Part shown: positions 44,999-55,878 of the stretch, in pieces
Numbering within the stretch: position 1 is the first letter of the stretch
How the letters are laid out: every line of letters starts with the position of its first letter
Assembly (NCBI GenBank): GCA_028583405.1
Contig: CM053247.1
Span: forward strand, 9,988,946-10,052,945
Direction of reading: 5' to 3'
DNA: 64,000 bases
Source: Pogonophryne albipinna
Lineage: Eukaryota > Chordata > Actinopteri > Perciformes > Artedidraconidae
Notes under the pieces: generated by a model
Database searches by the model: none
The model's input: the letters and a program-made list of their open reading frames with translations, nothing else
What the model was told of the DNA's origin: nothing
Position numbers and translations under genes: made by a program

Positions 44999-45796
44999 AA
45001 CATGTTGTGTAATACTGCTCATGATAAGTGTAGACAAAATGATGGGTTCAAGATTTTCATAATCAAATCTAAATTTGACAAAAATAATGAAAAATGCTTT
45101 TGAAAATCCATTTAAATGTATATTTTTGAGTGAAAAACAAAACACACATAGGAAAAGTAAATTACACAGACACTGTAAAAACGTTTTCATTGATGTTCTT
45201 ATGATCTGCATTTAATTAATATATTCTAGCTTTAGTCCACATTTGCTGTTGTCCTTTTGGAAGCCAGTTTGAGTCGTTATCAGTATCAGTGGTACCACTG
45301 CTGCAGTGGACTGTCGTTAATATCTCCCCCACATTAAGTGAGTCTGTCTCCTGTGAAGCCCGTCCAGTGGATTAAGTAAGGCTGAGTTACTTCCTCTGCC
45401 CTCAGGCTGTGTGTCATATGCTGCTTCAGGACCTGAGGGACAGAGGGGCCCCGTCCTGTCCTCTGATGGAATCTAGCTTCCACAGAGAGCTACATGCTAT
45501 GTTATGGCTCGTCACTTAGGGGCCTTGCGTGGATCCAAAAAGCCTTGTCAAAATGAGTGTAATATGGCTGGGTGGGACAGTAAGGTGGGGTGTCAGGGGT
45601 CTCTGAGGTGACTCCTCAGGAAACGTTGAAATATTTGAGTAACTCAAAATGATCCAACCGAATAAGTATTATAGTTTTTGTTACTTTGGTCCAAACCACT
45701 GTAAACACTTTCGGTTCTCATTTTTGTTGTGCTTCCAAACCCAGAATTTGTAAATTGCAAACACAATGTTCATATCAGATTTGCGTGTCTTGAATA
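44999..45796. other. Unique DNA, no gene recognised
   Basis: The AT-rich part (45000-45230) has an unrecognised frame at 44906-45211. 45300-45640 is more GC-balanced, without known motif. Confidence 0.45.
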
Positions 45797-45857
45797 TGTC
45801 TACATTACATTACATGTTACTTACATACTCAATACTGTGGGCAATCCCCACAGGAGC
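45797..45857 (-). mobile_element. SINE 3'-end fragment
   Basis: Complement of the SINE middle and tail at 21672-21762 (TGCTCCTGTGGGGATTGCCC, GAGTATGTAAGTAACATG), lacking the GGCTTTGGATAAA segment. The head is missing. Confidence 0.8.
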
Positions 45858-46289
45858 ACTAATCCACTGCGCCCCGTCTATTTTTAGTTCATATAGATGT
45901 TTTTTTAATATAACTTCCACCCAGGAGGCTTCCTTTTTATTTTGATTTATGTGTCTGTGCGTCACCATGATAACGGTAAAAGTCCAGATTGTTGTGAAAT
46001 GTGGTGATGGCATGAGCCAAGGAAGATCTCATTTAACTTTGAAAGGGACTGCAAAAAAAGCAGACACATTGCGGCACTACATTATGGACAGAAATTAAAT
46101 AATGTCTGTGTCTTGGATGGATGGTACCAATATACCAAGTTTAAATAAACATTTTTTAATTCATTTCACTGATGCACAAAGGTTTTTTAGCAGTTTTACC
46201 TCCAAACCAACTTTTGATGGACAAACAGGAAAAATGTACCTAAATTGTTGAAAGATTTGTATTGAACATGCTGGTGTTTGATTTAGAGG

Positions 46290-46520
46290 TCAGTTCGTTT
46301 TTGCTGCAGCTTGGGTTCCTCTCTCCCGGGGCCAGCTAACTGGTGCTGTTGGAACAACGGTACATGGCTGGCATTTCCTCATTAGATATTCGTTAGCCTC
46401 ATTTTGCCGCTGTCACAGCCAATCTCTGTTACATCTCTCCACCTCCGTCGTTTCAGAGAGGGAGAAAGGCACCGAGAGAATCCATCTGAATATCTCAATA
46501 AATACTCTCTCCTCTATTCA
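46290..46520. promoter_or_regulatory. Candidate conserved non-coding element
   Basis: Repeat-free block with GGGCCAGCTAACTGGTGCTG, CTGTCACAGCCAATCTCTG and TCATTAGATATTCGTTAGCC. Balanced composition inside AT-rich DNA. By eye only. Confidence 0.25.
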
Positions 46521-47329
46521 AGGGCTCAAGGCTCATTAGAAGAACGGGGAGATGTAAAAGGAGGCTCGGATGGTTTGTGTAAAAAGACAAGACAGAAAGT
46601 AGGACTAAAACCAAGGTTGACCGACATTAAAACATTACAACATTTTTTATTTGATATTGTTAGGTGTTTGTCCTTTTTAATTAAAGAGCTGTTGGTTATT
46701 GTGAAAGTAACAGTATGTTGGTGTCAGGTGCACTAATTACTTTTGGATCATTAATAGTCTCTTATGACTCCTGAATTTTGAATACAATACCTACAATAAA
46801 TTAAGTACAGTAATGATTGTTTATCTGTTTATTTTTTTTATTATAGTCTTAGTGCAATCATTTAAGTTTTTTAGATGTATGGGCCAATTCCAATCCAATA
46901 TCGGAAATGACATATTTTAAGAGGCTCTACACTTTGTACAGAATACAAAACCCTTTGTCCTTAGACCCCCGCATCGTACAAGGAAACACTTCCAAAGAAT
47001 CCCCAGTTAATAGGGAGAACATATTAAAAACCTCAGGGAGGGCAACAGAGAAAGGATCCCTGACCAAGGATGAAGAGATATGCAGTAGGTGTTGTGTGTG
47101 TACATTAAAAGGATACTACATGTACAACATACAGTTAAAATGTTATAAAGATAATGTGTCTATATATTAGAACAATTTTGCATTGCATCTAAAACATGTA
47201 TCACTATTCAATACAACAAATATAAGAATGTCAGCTAGTAAACTGTGTGTGTGTGCATGCGTCTGTGTGACAAAAAACAAATGCTACGCTTACACTATTT
47301 TTTTTGCTTGTACCCGTGTTAATTCGGTC

Positions 47330-47860
47330 TAACGAAAGCGCTCATTAGTTCTAATAAATGCTGTGACTTTGCCTTGTTCCACTGGAGCCTGACCTTTCTC
47401 CGTGCACTGCCCGTAAAATCTTCTGCTAGGATTTTCACTGTTTGATGCCTCCGCTAATTGGGAATGATTTGAGCTTTTTCTTCTGCTTCTGTCGCCCGCC
47501 GAATTCAACATGGAGATAATGGCAAATGTCACAGTGAATTGGCGGCTACATTAGCCGGCATTATTTTTTTTCTCTCTCCCAGTGTATACACATCACTAAA
47601 AACAGACTCTCGGAAGGCCATTGTCCTCATTATTGGGGGGCTTTTTTTTTTTTAAAGGGAGCTACGCAACAGTTGTGGGCATCATGTGGAATCATCAGCA
47701 ACAACAGGATTATTTCAACCTCACTACCTCGCATCGTTAGCCTCTGCCCTGCACATCTTAAACGCTGCTAATGAACAACGGCGATGTGGCGGTGCAAAAC
47801 AATTGGCCGGGCAAAACATAAGAAAGCAACAGGGTGATCAGATCTAATTATGCTTGTACA
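47330..47860. promoter_or_regulatory. Candidate conserved non-coding element
   Basis: Repeat-free, with many homeodomain-type and paired words (CGCTCATTAGTTCTAATAAA, CCGCTAATTGGGAATGATTT, TGGCGGCTACATTAGCCGGC, AACAATTGGCCGGGC). It looks like a developmental enhancer block but is unproven. Confidence 0.3.
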
Positions 47861-48027
47861 CCTCAAACAGCATGGCATTTGGCTGAAAGGTCAAGAGAAA
47901 TCCCCAGCCTTAATCTGCCGAACCTGTGCCTTCTAGCCCTCTTGGATATTGACTAACAGGAGCCAGCAAAGAATGAAACTGAAACTTAAACCCCCGAAAG
48001 AGAGAAACTAAACTTATTTTGCTTTCT

Positions 48028-48387
48028 TTAAAGAGGCTCGATTGTGCTTTTTAGGCTTTTCCCTTTCATGTACATCGTTATATAGGTTTTTGTGCATGTA
48101 AATGGTCTGCAAAGGCTAACAACACTTGCTATTTTATTAGCTAAAGCTCCTACACATTGTATGTGATTTAGGGCTCAGGGGAGGGACAGCTTTAAGTGGT
48201 TAGCCAATCATAACAGAGCCAGCCAGCTAACCAATCAGAGCAGACTGGGCTCTGGTTTCAGACAGAGGGTGAAAAGGGTGTTTAAAATAAATAACCTTTT
48301 TGAATATTAAAGCATGTAAACATGTTACAGTAGTTGAGGCACACTCCACATATGAACCTGGAAATTAGTATAGCAGGACCCCTTTAA
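48028..48387 (-). mobile_element. TTAA-MITE family A, reversed, internally shortened
   Basis: TTAA at 48028-48031 and 48384-48387. Ends are AGAGGCTCGATTGTGC and ..TAGCAGGACCCCT. The interior AAATGGTCTGCAAAGGCTAA, GCCAGCTAACCAATCAGAGC and CAGACAGAGGGTGAAAAGGG is the complement of the reference copy. Confidence 0.87.
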
Positions 48388-48751
48388 AAAAGTGAACCAG
48401 GGAAGTGTTGTTCAGCTTCATATTCAATTATTTATTTTAGGGGCAGTGATGTGAAGCAACTTTATTACAATCTAATCAAGGGAAGGATGTTGTACACTTC
48501 CAACGTAAAGGTATACAATTACTGAAATTAAAAAGTCACACTTGACAGCGCGAGACACTTCCTCAGTAGAAGCAATACTTGTTTCCACTTATTCGCGGAA
48601 ACTCTTGTTAGTTCCAGACACACTGCTGACTTCTAACTTAATCCGTCAGCTCAGCCAAATAATGTGCTTATGCCCTTATCTGTATACTCCGTCCCTCTCT
48701 CAAATTGTATTTTGTTAACAAACATGAAAAATAGCAGGCATCAGATTGCAG

Positions 48752-48791
<40 letters not shown>

Positions 48792-50423
48792 GAGACTGTG
48801 TCCTCTCAGCCTGATATTGCCTTCCATCCCAGCGGATCTATTTGGAGATTGAGGATAGGGACGGGCCATTTTCAAAATGCTATATTCACCCATCATGTGC
48901 TAAAAACATAGTCTGTCATAAAACTGATTATTTTTTTGCTGTTAATGTGCATTGTGGGGGAAAAAAGGATGGCAAGCAGTGAGACGGAGGGGTGGAGTGG
49001 GGGGTGATAGGGAGAACCTTGATTAAAGTAAGATGCATGCGCCTCTATGAATCAGAAAATATAAATCAAGAGTCAATGTAGCAGCGTGGAATCTCAGTGA
49101 GTAAACAGCCCATTAGGTTTTACTGAGCATAATCACGCTCTCAAGTATCTCTCTTCTCCCTCTTTTTGTAAAAGCTTTATTTTCTGCATCTCCTGATTCC
49201 TTAATGCTTCAACACACTGACTTTCTGCCTGACTTCTATAAATACGTTGCACTAAATATGTTGCGTTATACATCCTCCAGTTTCCTCGGGGAAAGAAAAA
49301 ATGTGTTTGTCGGCATGGTAAATAACTGCAGTCTGACAGACTGTGGCGTGACTGAGCTCGCCTCTGTGTTGGGGTGTCTCTTCGACGCCTTGTCTCCTTT
49401 AACATGATTCACCAGAGCAATTATGGGTCACTTAAGCATGCTCCGGTTTTTGCTTTTGCCCACATCATCTTCACGCATGGACCTTTTGTCCCCCCTGCAC
49501 ATCGGGCAGTAAGGCAGCAAAGGTATGTTTCATATGCAGCAGCAGCTGGACGATAGCAGATGCACTTCTCCAAAACGAGATGCAAGCGTAAGACGTGTGG
49601 CAGAAATGCGGGGGAATGGGACGAGAGCGCAGTGTCAGGGCCCGGTTTGGTCTCTGCTGCTTGTCTTGTCTCGTTGAGTGTATCCGTCGTCCTGCTTCTT
49701 ACAGGCAGCAGCTGAACCAGTCGCAGTGGGGTCTGCACACTCCCCACTCCACTCAGCCTGGCATCCGCCGGCTCCGGGGCTGACATTTCCAGAGGTGCTA
49801 AGTCACTCAGCATCTTGTTACGCCCTCTGACAAGTCAGGCTGCATCATAGCGAGCGCCAGCAGACTTGAGCCGAGGCCAGGAGGAGAGGCCTCTTTCACA
49901 CAAGTCACCGATCTTCCCTGCTGGAGGTGCCGAGATCTCAAGGTGTTTACAGAAGATCGCGCATTGTGTCAATCACGCTTTTGGCCCCGGCACGCTACCC
50001 CTGGTGCCAGTCAGGTGTGAGGAGTGGTGCAAGATCGAGGCGGGGGATTGGGTGATGGAGAGGAAGGGCATCACAGTGACAGCTCCGCGGTGTCAGCGGT
50101 CAGATTGCCCAAAACCAAACTTCATGGCTGATTTTCTTGGGTGTATTGGTCGAGAGTGACACAAGTCCCCCCGCCCGGAGGTAAAAATAGAAGCTTGATT
50201 CACTTGTACCAAGTGCAGTCGCAACACACCATGAAGGAGTCCGGGATCATCTGCTCATTCGACCTGTCAGCCGGAGAGTTATTGGAGGGTTTAGAGAAAA
50301 GGTCACTCCACTGCTGAACTGACTGTTCACTCTGTTAGTGAAGGAGATGCGTACTGAGAAGACAGTCATTAAGGCGTGCAGAGATACAGCTGCAGTGTCG
50401 ACTCATCACCAAAACATTCATTT
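48388..50423. other. Unique DNA, no gene recognised
   Basis: Contains a CA array (48757-48787). Frames at 49133-49405, 49204-49407, 49421-49813 and 49866-50159 overlap on both strands, without known domains. The 49590-50160 block is GC-rich and deserves alignment, but no splice-flanked exon was recognised. Confidence 0.45.
48757..48787. repeat. CA dinucleotide array
   Basis: Uninterrupted CA repeat of about 15 units. Confidence 0.95.
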
Positions 50424-50620
50424 GAGATAAGAGGTACTTTATTGATCCCAAATTGGGAAATGTTTGCGTTGCCGCAGCATAAAAAAACAAAGTATAAACT
50501 AAAGAGTAGAAATAAATAATTCTTGAAATTAAACATCTCAAAACAGAAGTAAAACAGGATTAAAAAGTAGGAAATATACAGTAGACCGTGAAGAAGTATT
50601 AAACAGTCTTAGACAGTTAA
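50424..50620 (-). mobile_element. LINE 3'-end fragment (TACTTTATTGATCCC type)
   Basis: GAGATAAGAGGTACTTTATT GATCCCAAATTGGGAAATG followed by an A-rich decayed segment is the complement of a common teleost LINE terminus. Same family type as 35141-35300. No coding part. Confidence 0.65.
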
Positions 50621-52185
50621 TATGCATTGATTCCCATTTCAAAAACCAAGTTAAATCTTCCAATTTTAGCTTTTTACTGCCTTTTTCCCAAACTTGTTGA
50701 CTTTATTCATCTCGTCCTTTGTTTGAGAGACAATCCAAGAGATATGATCCACTTTCCTATTTGAACAAAGTAACACAACAGATGTCATTTGATGGCTCCA
50801 TTTTTAATTCCTTTGAAGTCACTCAGACAACGAGGGGAGGCAGAGAACCACTGTTCTATTATGCATGTGTTGCCATTACCCAGTGAAGAGCTCGGCCTGA
50901 CAAGGTGGCGTATCCCATCATGAATTAATCACCCTGCGCTATTCATCAGAGGTGACTTTGAATTTTTTTGTCTGCAGGTTAAAACAGCCAGACTGATTTT
51001 CTTTCTGGGCATAATTTATTCAACTTTAGGTTAACGCAGTGCATTATCAACCGTGCTTCAGCGTGCAATTGTCAAAAGGTACTGAAGGATTTAATAATCT
51101 GCACACAAAGATTAACAATAGAGACATGACAGTCAGTAGGAGAGGAAAGACAAATGGCAATGTTCATTCACGAATCTCATCTGAATTTATAGAGTGGATC
51201 CCGAGTGTTTGACTTCCACTCTGATAATGGTTGCCTTCCTTTCAGATTACGTCACAGCAGAGTTCTTTTTACTGAAAGCTATCACTACACAGGACAAGGA
51301 AGGCCTGGCTGATAAGCCTGGCTCTCAAATTAATCTATTGGAAAAGGGGAATATTTGGCTATCAGCTCTAATTGTAACATGTTCTACAAGGCTGAATCTA
51401 GTGCATGTGGTGTGGACTACTAATTGACATGGTGAAGACAAAGGGAGTGTGCTCAATAAAAAGAAGTGCGATGAAAGAGAAGGGCGAGTAAAAACGATGT
51501 TAAAAATAGGCCGTTGAAGATTTTTAGTGGAGAATGAGCTGGAGTGTTACTACAATGCCTTATATTCCAGGCAACAGTTGAAAAGAGGTAACTATCATCA
51601 CATTACTGTTACTCAAGAAAATACATAAAGCCTAACACTGTGGAAAACCTGAACATGCCTAAATAAACTTTAAAAAACTTGAGGGCACCCCACCCGATGT
51701 ACTTCAAAACCCCTGCAAAAGAGGACAGAAGTAACGACAGCGGTTGCACCATTTTTTGTTTACCTAATCTCTGTGCATGTGGATGATTTACATTGGTTAG
51801 TGACTAGACCAGCTCACATAGGTTTCGATTTTGTCCTACATCTTGAGCCTCTCGTAGCTACAAAGAAGCAAACTCAAGTTCTGAAAAGTAAATTGCCTAA
51901 ATCTGCATTCTCTTTAAGAACCAGCAGGAGGCGACTCCCCAGATTGCAAAAATATAAACAATTGTATAGAAGTCTATGAAAAACTGTACATCTCACTTTA
52001 TTTACTACCTCAGTAAACATGAGTTTATGTTAAATGTATCACATTATGGTCTCATTTAAAGAAAAATATATAGAAGGTATGCTTAGGGGTATGTTCTATC
52101 GGGGTTGTGACTATAGCCATGCGCACCTCCGCCAAAAAAAGAGCACATGGTCATTTGAAAAAAGGCGCATTTGCGTACCAACATT
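50621..52185. other. Unique DNA, no gene recognised
   Basis: Frames at 51194-51427 and 51773-51979 unrecognised. A possible conserved block at 50790-51010 is entered separately. Confidence 0.45.
50790..51010. promoter_or_regulatory. Candidate conserved non-coding element
   Basis: Repeat-free block with ATTATGCATGTGTTGCCATT, GATGGGATACGCC in complement and CATCATGAATTAATCACCC. By eye only. Confidence 0.25.
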
Positions 52186-52195
52186 GAGAGAGAGA

Positions 52196-52250
<55 letters not shown>

Positions 52251-52297
52251 AGAGAGAAGGGAGAAGAGAGAAGAGAGGAGAGAGAGAGAGAGAAAGA
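52186..52297 (+). repeat. GA-rich purine tract (~110 bp)
   Basis: Nearly pure GA and GGA/GAA repeat with a single T (about 52210). The apparent low-complexity proteins here (REREREG and SLSLSLS) are artefacts. Confidence 0.95.
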
Positions 52298-52809
52298 TAT
52301 TTGCGAGTTGCATATTAACTCAGGGCCGGCCCGTAGCACTGGCTAGATGTTCGCCTAGGGCGCCAGATCTGGGGAATCGCTGCGCTGGCAGTTCTGGGAG
52401 GGAAAACATTTTTTTGACCGTTGGCGCTCATCCTAATTTTCAACCTTGATGTAACAACATTCAACCCTGTCTCCTAAAAATTACGTTCCCACAGAACTAA
52501 ACTGCATTCTCAATTACGTTTAGCCAGAAACGTATTTTCTCCCACGTTATGTTCGTTATGAACGTATCTCAAATACGTTTATTTTCTACATATCTTCTAG
52601 AAACATATTTTCTCCCACGTTACGTTCGTTATGAACGTATCTCAAATACGTTTATTTTCTACATATCTTCTAGAAACATATTTTCTCCCACGTTACGTTT
52701 CTTATGAACGTATCTTAAATACGTTTATTTTCTACATATCTTTGCCATTTATTGTCTTGCTTATAATAATGATAATAGTCATTTATAAATATCATTTTAG
52801 TGCACACAT

Positions 52810-52998
52810 TTGAAATCAGTAGGCGAGGCTGTAATTTCGCCAGCTGTTACTCTCATGAGCGAGGCAGAAAATAATAGTTTTAACATGCCAAAAAGCTGCT
52901 GTGTCGTTTATTGCACCTCAAACATTAAAACAAATCCAGAGTTACGTTTTTCTGTACTTCCTCTAAGAAGAAAGGACAGTAACAGAAGATCTCTGTGA
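52810..52998 (+). pseudogene. THAP zinc-finger N-terminal fragment, left arm
   Basis: The 62-codon frame includes FNMPKSCCVVYCTSNIK, NPELRFSVLPLRRKDSN and a stop. MPKSCC..YC with C-x3-C spacing, then a (L)RF..LP strand and basic residues, is how THAP (C2CH) DNA-binding domains begin. The rest of the domain (C-x2-H half and AVPTIF) is cut off. It lies at the inner end of the left arm, as if a first exon was captured with the terminal repeat. The mirrored copy at 55058-55258 differs in CCGVYC and reads three residues further (LWLQS). Not a functional protein by itself unless spliced to something. Confidence 0.65.
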
Positions 52999-53832
52999 CG
53001 CCAGATGTGGTGTTCGTAATGCGATATGATATCCGAAAAAAAAAATCAGTTTAGGATGGCCGAAGACACTACACTACCCATAATCCCCAGCTATCGTTTG
53101 GGACTACAGTCCCGTTGACAAACCCCGTGATTAATCTTCAAACTCTGAGATTGGATGTTGGAGTGGCAGAGCGCCAAGGTTACGCCGAGCGTCAAGCTCT
53201 TTGAAATGGAACGAAACCACGGCAGACTATTCAAAACTGGACTCGAACGCCCCCCCAGAACTACACATGCTGGCTATTGTGTTTCGCAACATGTTCTCTA
53301 TTGCACGTCTCTACTGGGAATTGTAGTTTTAAAAGACGTTTTCGTTTTTCCCAAAATTAGAAGTTGACAGTATTAAACTGTGTACAGCCCTGGAGGTTTA
53401 GGCGATAGGAAACACATTGGTGTGTACACATTTAAAACATGTAATTACTAAATGGGTGAAAATCGCTTGTATCCATAATGGGCAGCATTAATATATACCC
53501 ACATGACAGCTCATTGTTACTTTGTAATTCTACTCCACTACAATTCAGAGGTTAACCTGGTATTTTTACTCCACTACATTTATTTTAGTTACTTTGCAGA
53601 TTCTGATTAATGATGTGAAATATAAACAACCCTTAAAGCAGACTTTAGTTACACCTGAGTAAAATTCAGGGAAAGGTGATTGTCAAGTGCCAAAAATCAG
53701 GAGAGATATATAGTTGGTGCTTGAGAAGACTAAACATTTATCTGCAGATCTCTATAAAGTATATTCATTACTCGTTATTCTCTACTAATAGTTAATTAAA
53801 AACTGTATTTAATTGCTATGTTTGCACATCCC

Positions 53833-53990
53833 TTTCAAGATTTCAAGATTTTCTAAGGTTTATTGACATATCATATACACAACTACGATGTAGTTATGCA
53901 ATGAATGAAAAACTTGGGTCACAGGTTCCTCAACAGTGCATTACAAGACATCTATCAATATGTGTGTACCTCCACCATTAAACTGTCATT
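53833..53990 (-). mobile_element. LINE 3'-end fragment (TTTCAAGATTTCAAGATT type)
   Basis: TTTCAAGATTTCAAGATTTT ..TTTATTGACATATCATATAC ..GTAGTTATGCAATGAATGAA ..GGTTCCTCAACAGTGCATTA matches a frequent teleost LINE terminus read in complement. It lies in the centre of the THAP element. Confidence 0.75.
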
Positions 53991-55057
53991 CTGCAAATTT
54001 CTTATACTATCTACATACATAAGAGTATAATTAATGCGTATAATATCAGTTAAAATAAATGCAGTTAACATCGCAGGAAAGCAATATATTAGACGTTAAG
54101 TACTTTGTCAGGCTTAATATTTATCTGTAGATAGATACCCCCAAAGCTTTTTTCTTATTTGAAAGAAGACCTTAACCTAAAGTACTCTTTAATGTGTTAA
54201 TAAAGGTAAACTACAAGTCCTTTTCTATCAGCTCTGCACCGTTATGGTGTAAATATAATCTACTAATTGGATCAAATATAAAAGTCAGCCGAATTACTAT
54301 TGATACTGCAAGGAGACGTATTTTGTGAAAAGAAATGCAAGATGCAGTTCTTCCAGTTTGTCCAGAAGTCTTCTCATCAGGGCTCTATAAATAAAGAACT
54401 ACGGCAGATGTGTAATATTTAATGCAGCCGAACCGTGTATTACAATGCCGTTATGTGATGACTTCCAAAGAGAAAAGCAAGAACACTCGGAATAAAGTAT
54501 TATTATATATTTTTTAAATGTTTTCGGATATCATATCGCATTAACATCATATCCCAACATGCATTGCGGCTAAAACATCCAATCAACAAGCTTCAACCTG
54601 AGGATCTTGGGTAATCTGTTCAGTGGGTTTGTGGTGTGTATCGCTTGAAATGTCCCTTATAGGCCTATGTCTGTTTCCGGTGACTTTATTTACGGTTAAA
54701 AAGCCCAAGATTATAGAATTAAACGAATAAATAAAAACAAGGATAATTGTGTGTTATTGTTGAGTAAATAACAGTGTGTTATTTCGAAAATAATAACAAA
54801 TTAGAAGGAAACAAAGATTTTCAAAAATACAGATTTCAGTATTTTGAGGCTCTGAGCCCCATTTCTTTTCCTCACAGACGGAAAAAAAGTCCGACATTAT
54901 ACGATTTAAAATAAAAACAAATAAATAAAAAGATAAAACACTGGCATGTAATTTACGTTAGAATAAATAGAATGGTTTTGAATAATAGGAGAGTAAAATC
55001 TACGTCACTTTACAGCCCCGCCCACTTTTGGGGAAACCAACGTCATTTGAACGGCGA

Positions 55058-55258
55058 TCAAGACTGAAGCCACAGAGCTCTTCTGTTACTGTCCTTTCTT
55101 CTTAGAGGAAGTACAGAAAAACGTAACTCTGGATTTGTTTTAATGTTTGAGGTGCAATAAACGCCACAGCAGCTTTTTGGCATGTTAAAACTATTATTTT
55201 CTGCCTCGCTCATGAGAGTAACAGCTGGCGAAATGACAGCCTCGCCTACTGATTTCAA
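55058..55258 (-). pseudogene. THAP zinc-finger N-terminal fragment, right arm
   Basis: Mirror copy of 52810-52998: FNMPKSCCGVYCTSNIK, then NPELRFSVLPLRRKDSN, RRALWLQS and a stop. Reads toward the element centre from the right arm. Only the first half of a THAP domain is present, followed by an abrupt end where the inverted repeat stops (55071). Both arms preserving an open frame could reflect constraint on the terminal repeat or simple recent duplication. The second Cys pair and His of the zinc site are missing. The orientation shows the element is an inverted duplication of its own 5' end. Confidence 0.65.
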
Positions 55259-55878
55259 AGGTGTGCTCTAAAATTATATTTATAAATGACTATTATCATT
55301 ATTATAAGCAAGACAACAAATGGTAAAGATATGTAGAAAATAAACGTATTTAAGATACGTTCATAAGAAACGTAACGTGGGAGAAAATATGTTTCTAGAA
55401 GATATGTAGAAAATAAACGTATTTGAGATAGTTCATAACGAACGTAACGTGGGAGAAAATACGTTTCTGACTAAACGTAATTGAGAATGCAGTTTAGTTC
55501 TGTGGGAACGTAATTTTTAGGAGACAGGGTTGCAACATTCATAATTAAGTAAATGTAACACCCTTTTCACCCCGGTTACACGTTTCATTTGCCCTGTATG
55601 ATGGGCGCTGCAAGTGATGAAAATGGGGGATGTTGGCTTATCTGGCGCCCGCAGCTCACAGCCAAAATGCGAGTGAGCGAGGGAGAGAGTGAGAGAGGGA
55701 GGGTGCACCGGTACCGGCGCTGTTGTTGTTAGCATCTGGTGCTAGCTGCTCTAACGGATATAAGAAGAAGATGTTTCTACAATCATGTGGAGGGAGAGTC
55801 CTCTCCAGTCAGACTAAGAGGCTGATAACTACAGCTCAGTGAGGTAAAGGACTCAGAGTGTTTAGATAGTTCACTTTA

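Larger units (their letters stand above)
45858..48027. other. Unique DNA with candidate regulatory blocks, no gene recognised
   Basis: Frames at 46404-46736 and 46907-47170 have no known domain. A short TG-rich run lies at 47246-47270. Confidence 0.45.
52455..55540. mobile_element. Long-TIR element carrying THAP-domain starts in both arms
   Basis: The element 52462-55532 (about 3.07 kb) begins CAACCCTGTCTCCTAAAAA and ends in the complement, flanked by CAACATT(C) at 52455-52462 and 55533-55540 (7-8 bp). Arms are about 525 bp (left) and 462 bp (right). The left has three ~70-bp CACGTTA..ACGTATCT..CTACATATCT units and the right has two. Each arm ends inward in a frame with a THAP-type start. 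The centre (53000-55070) is non-coding, with a LINE tail. A THAP finger plus an 8-bp target suggests P-element relatives; Kolobok also uses THAP but targets TTAA, which is not seen. Confidence 0.75.

Noticed and set aside
52034..52339. Frames reading ERERE or SLSLS runs
   Set aside because: Direct translation of the GA tract; no protein.
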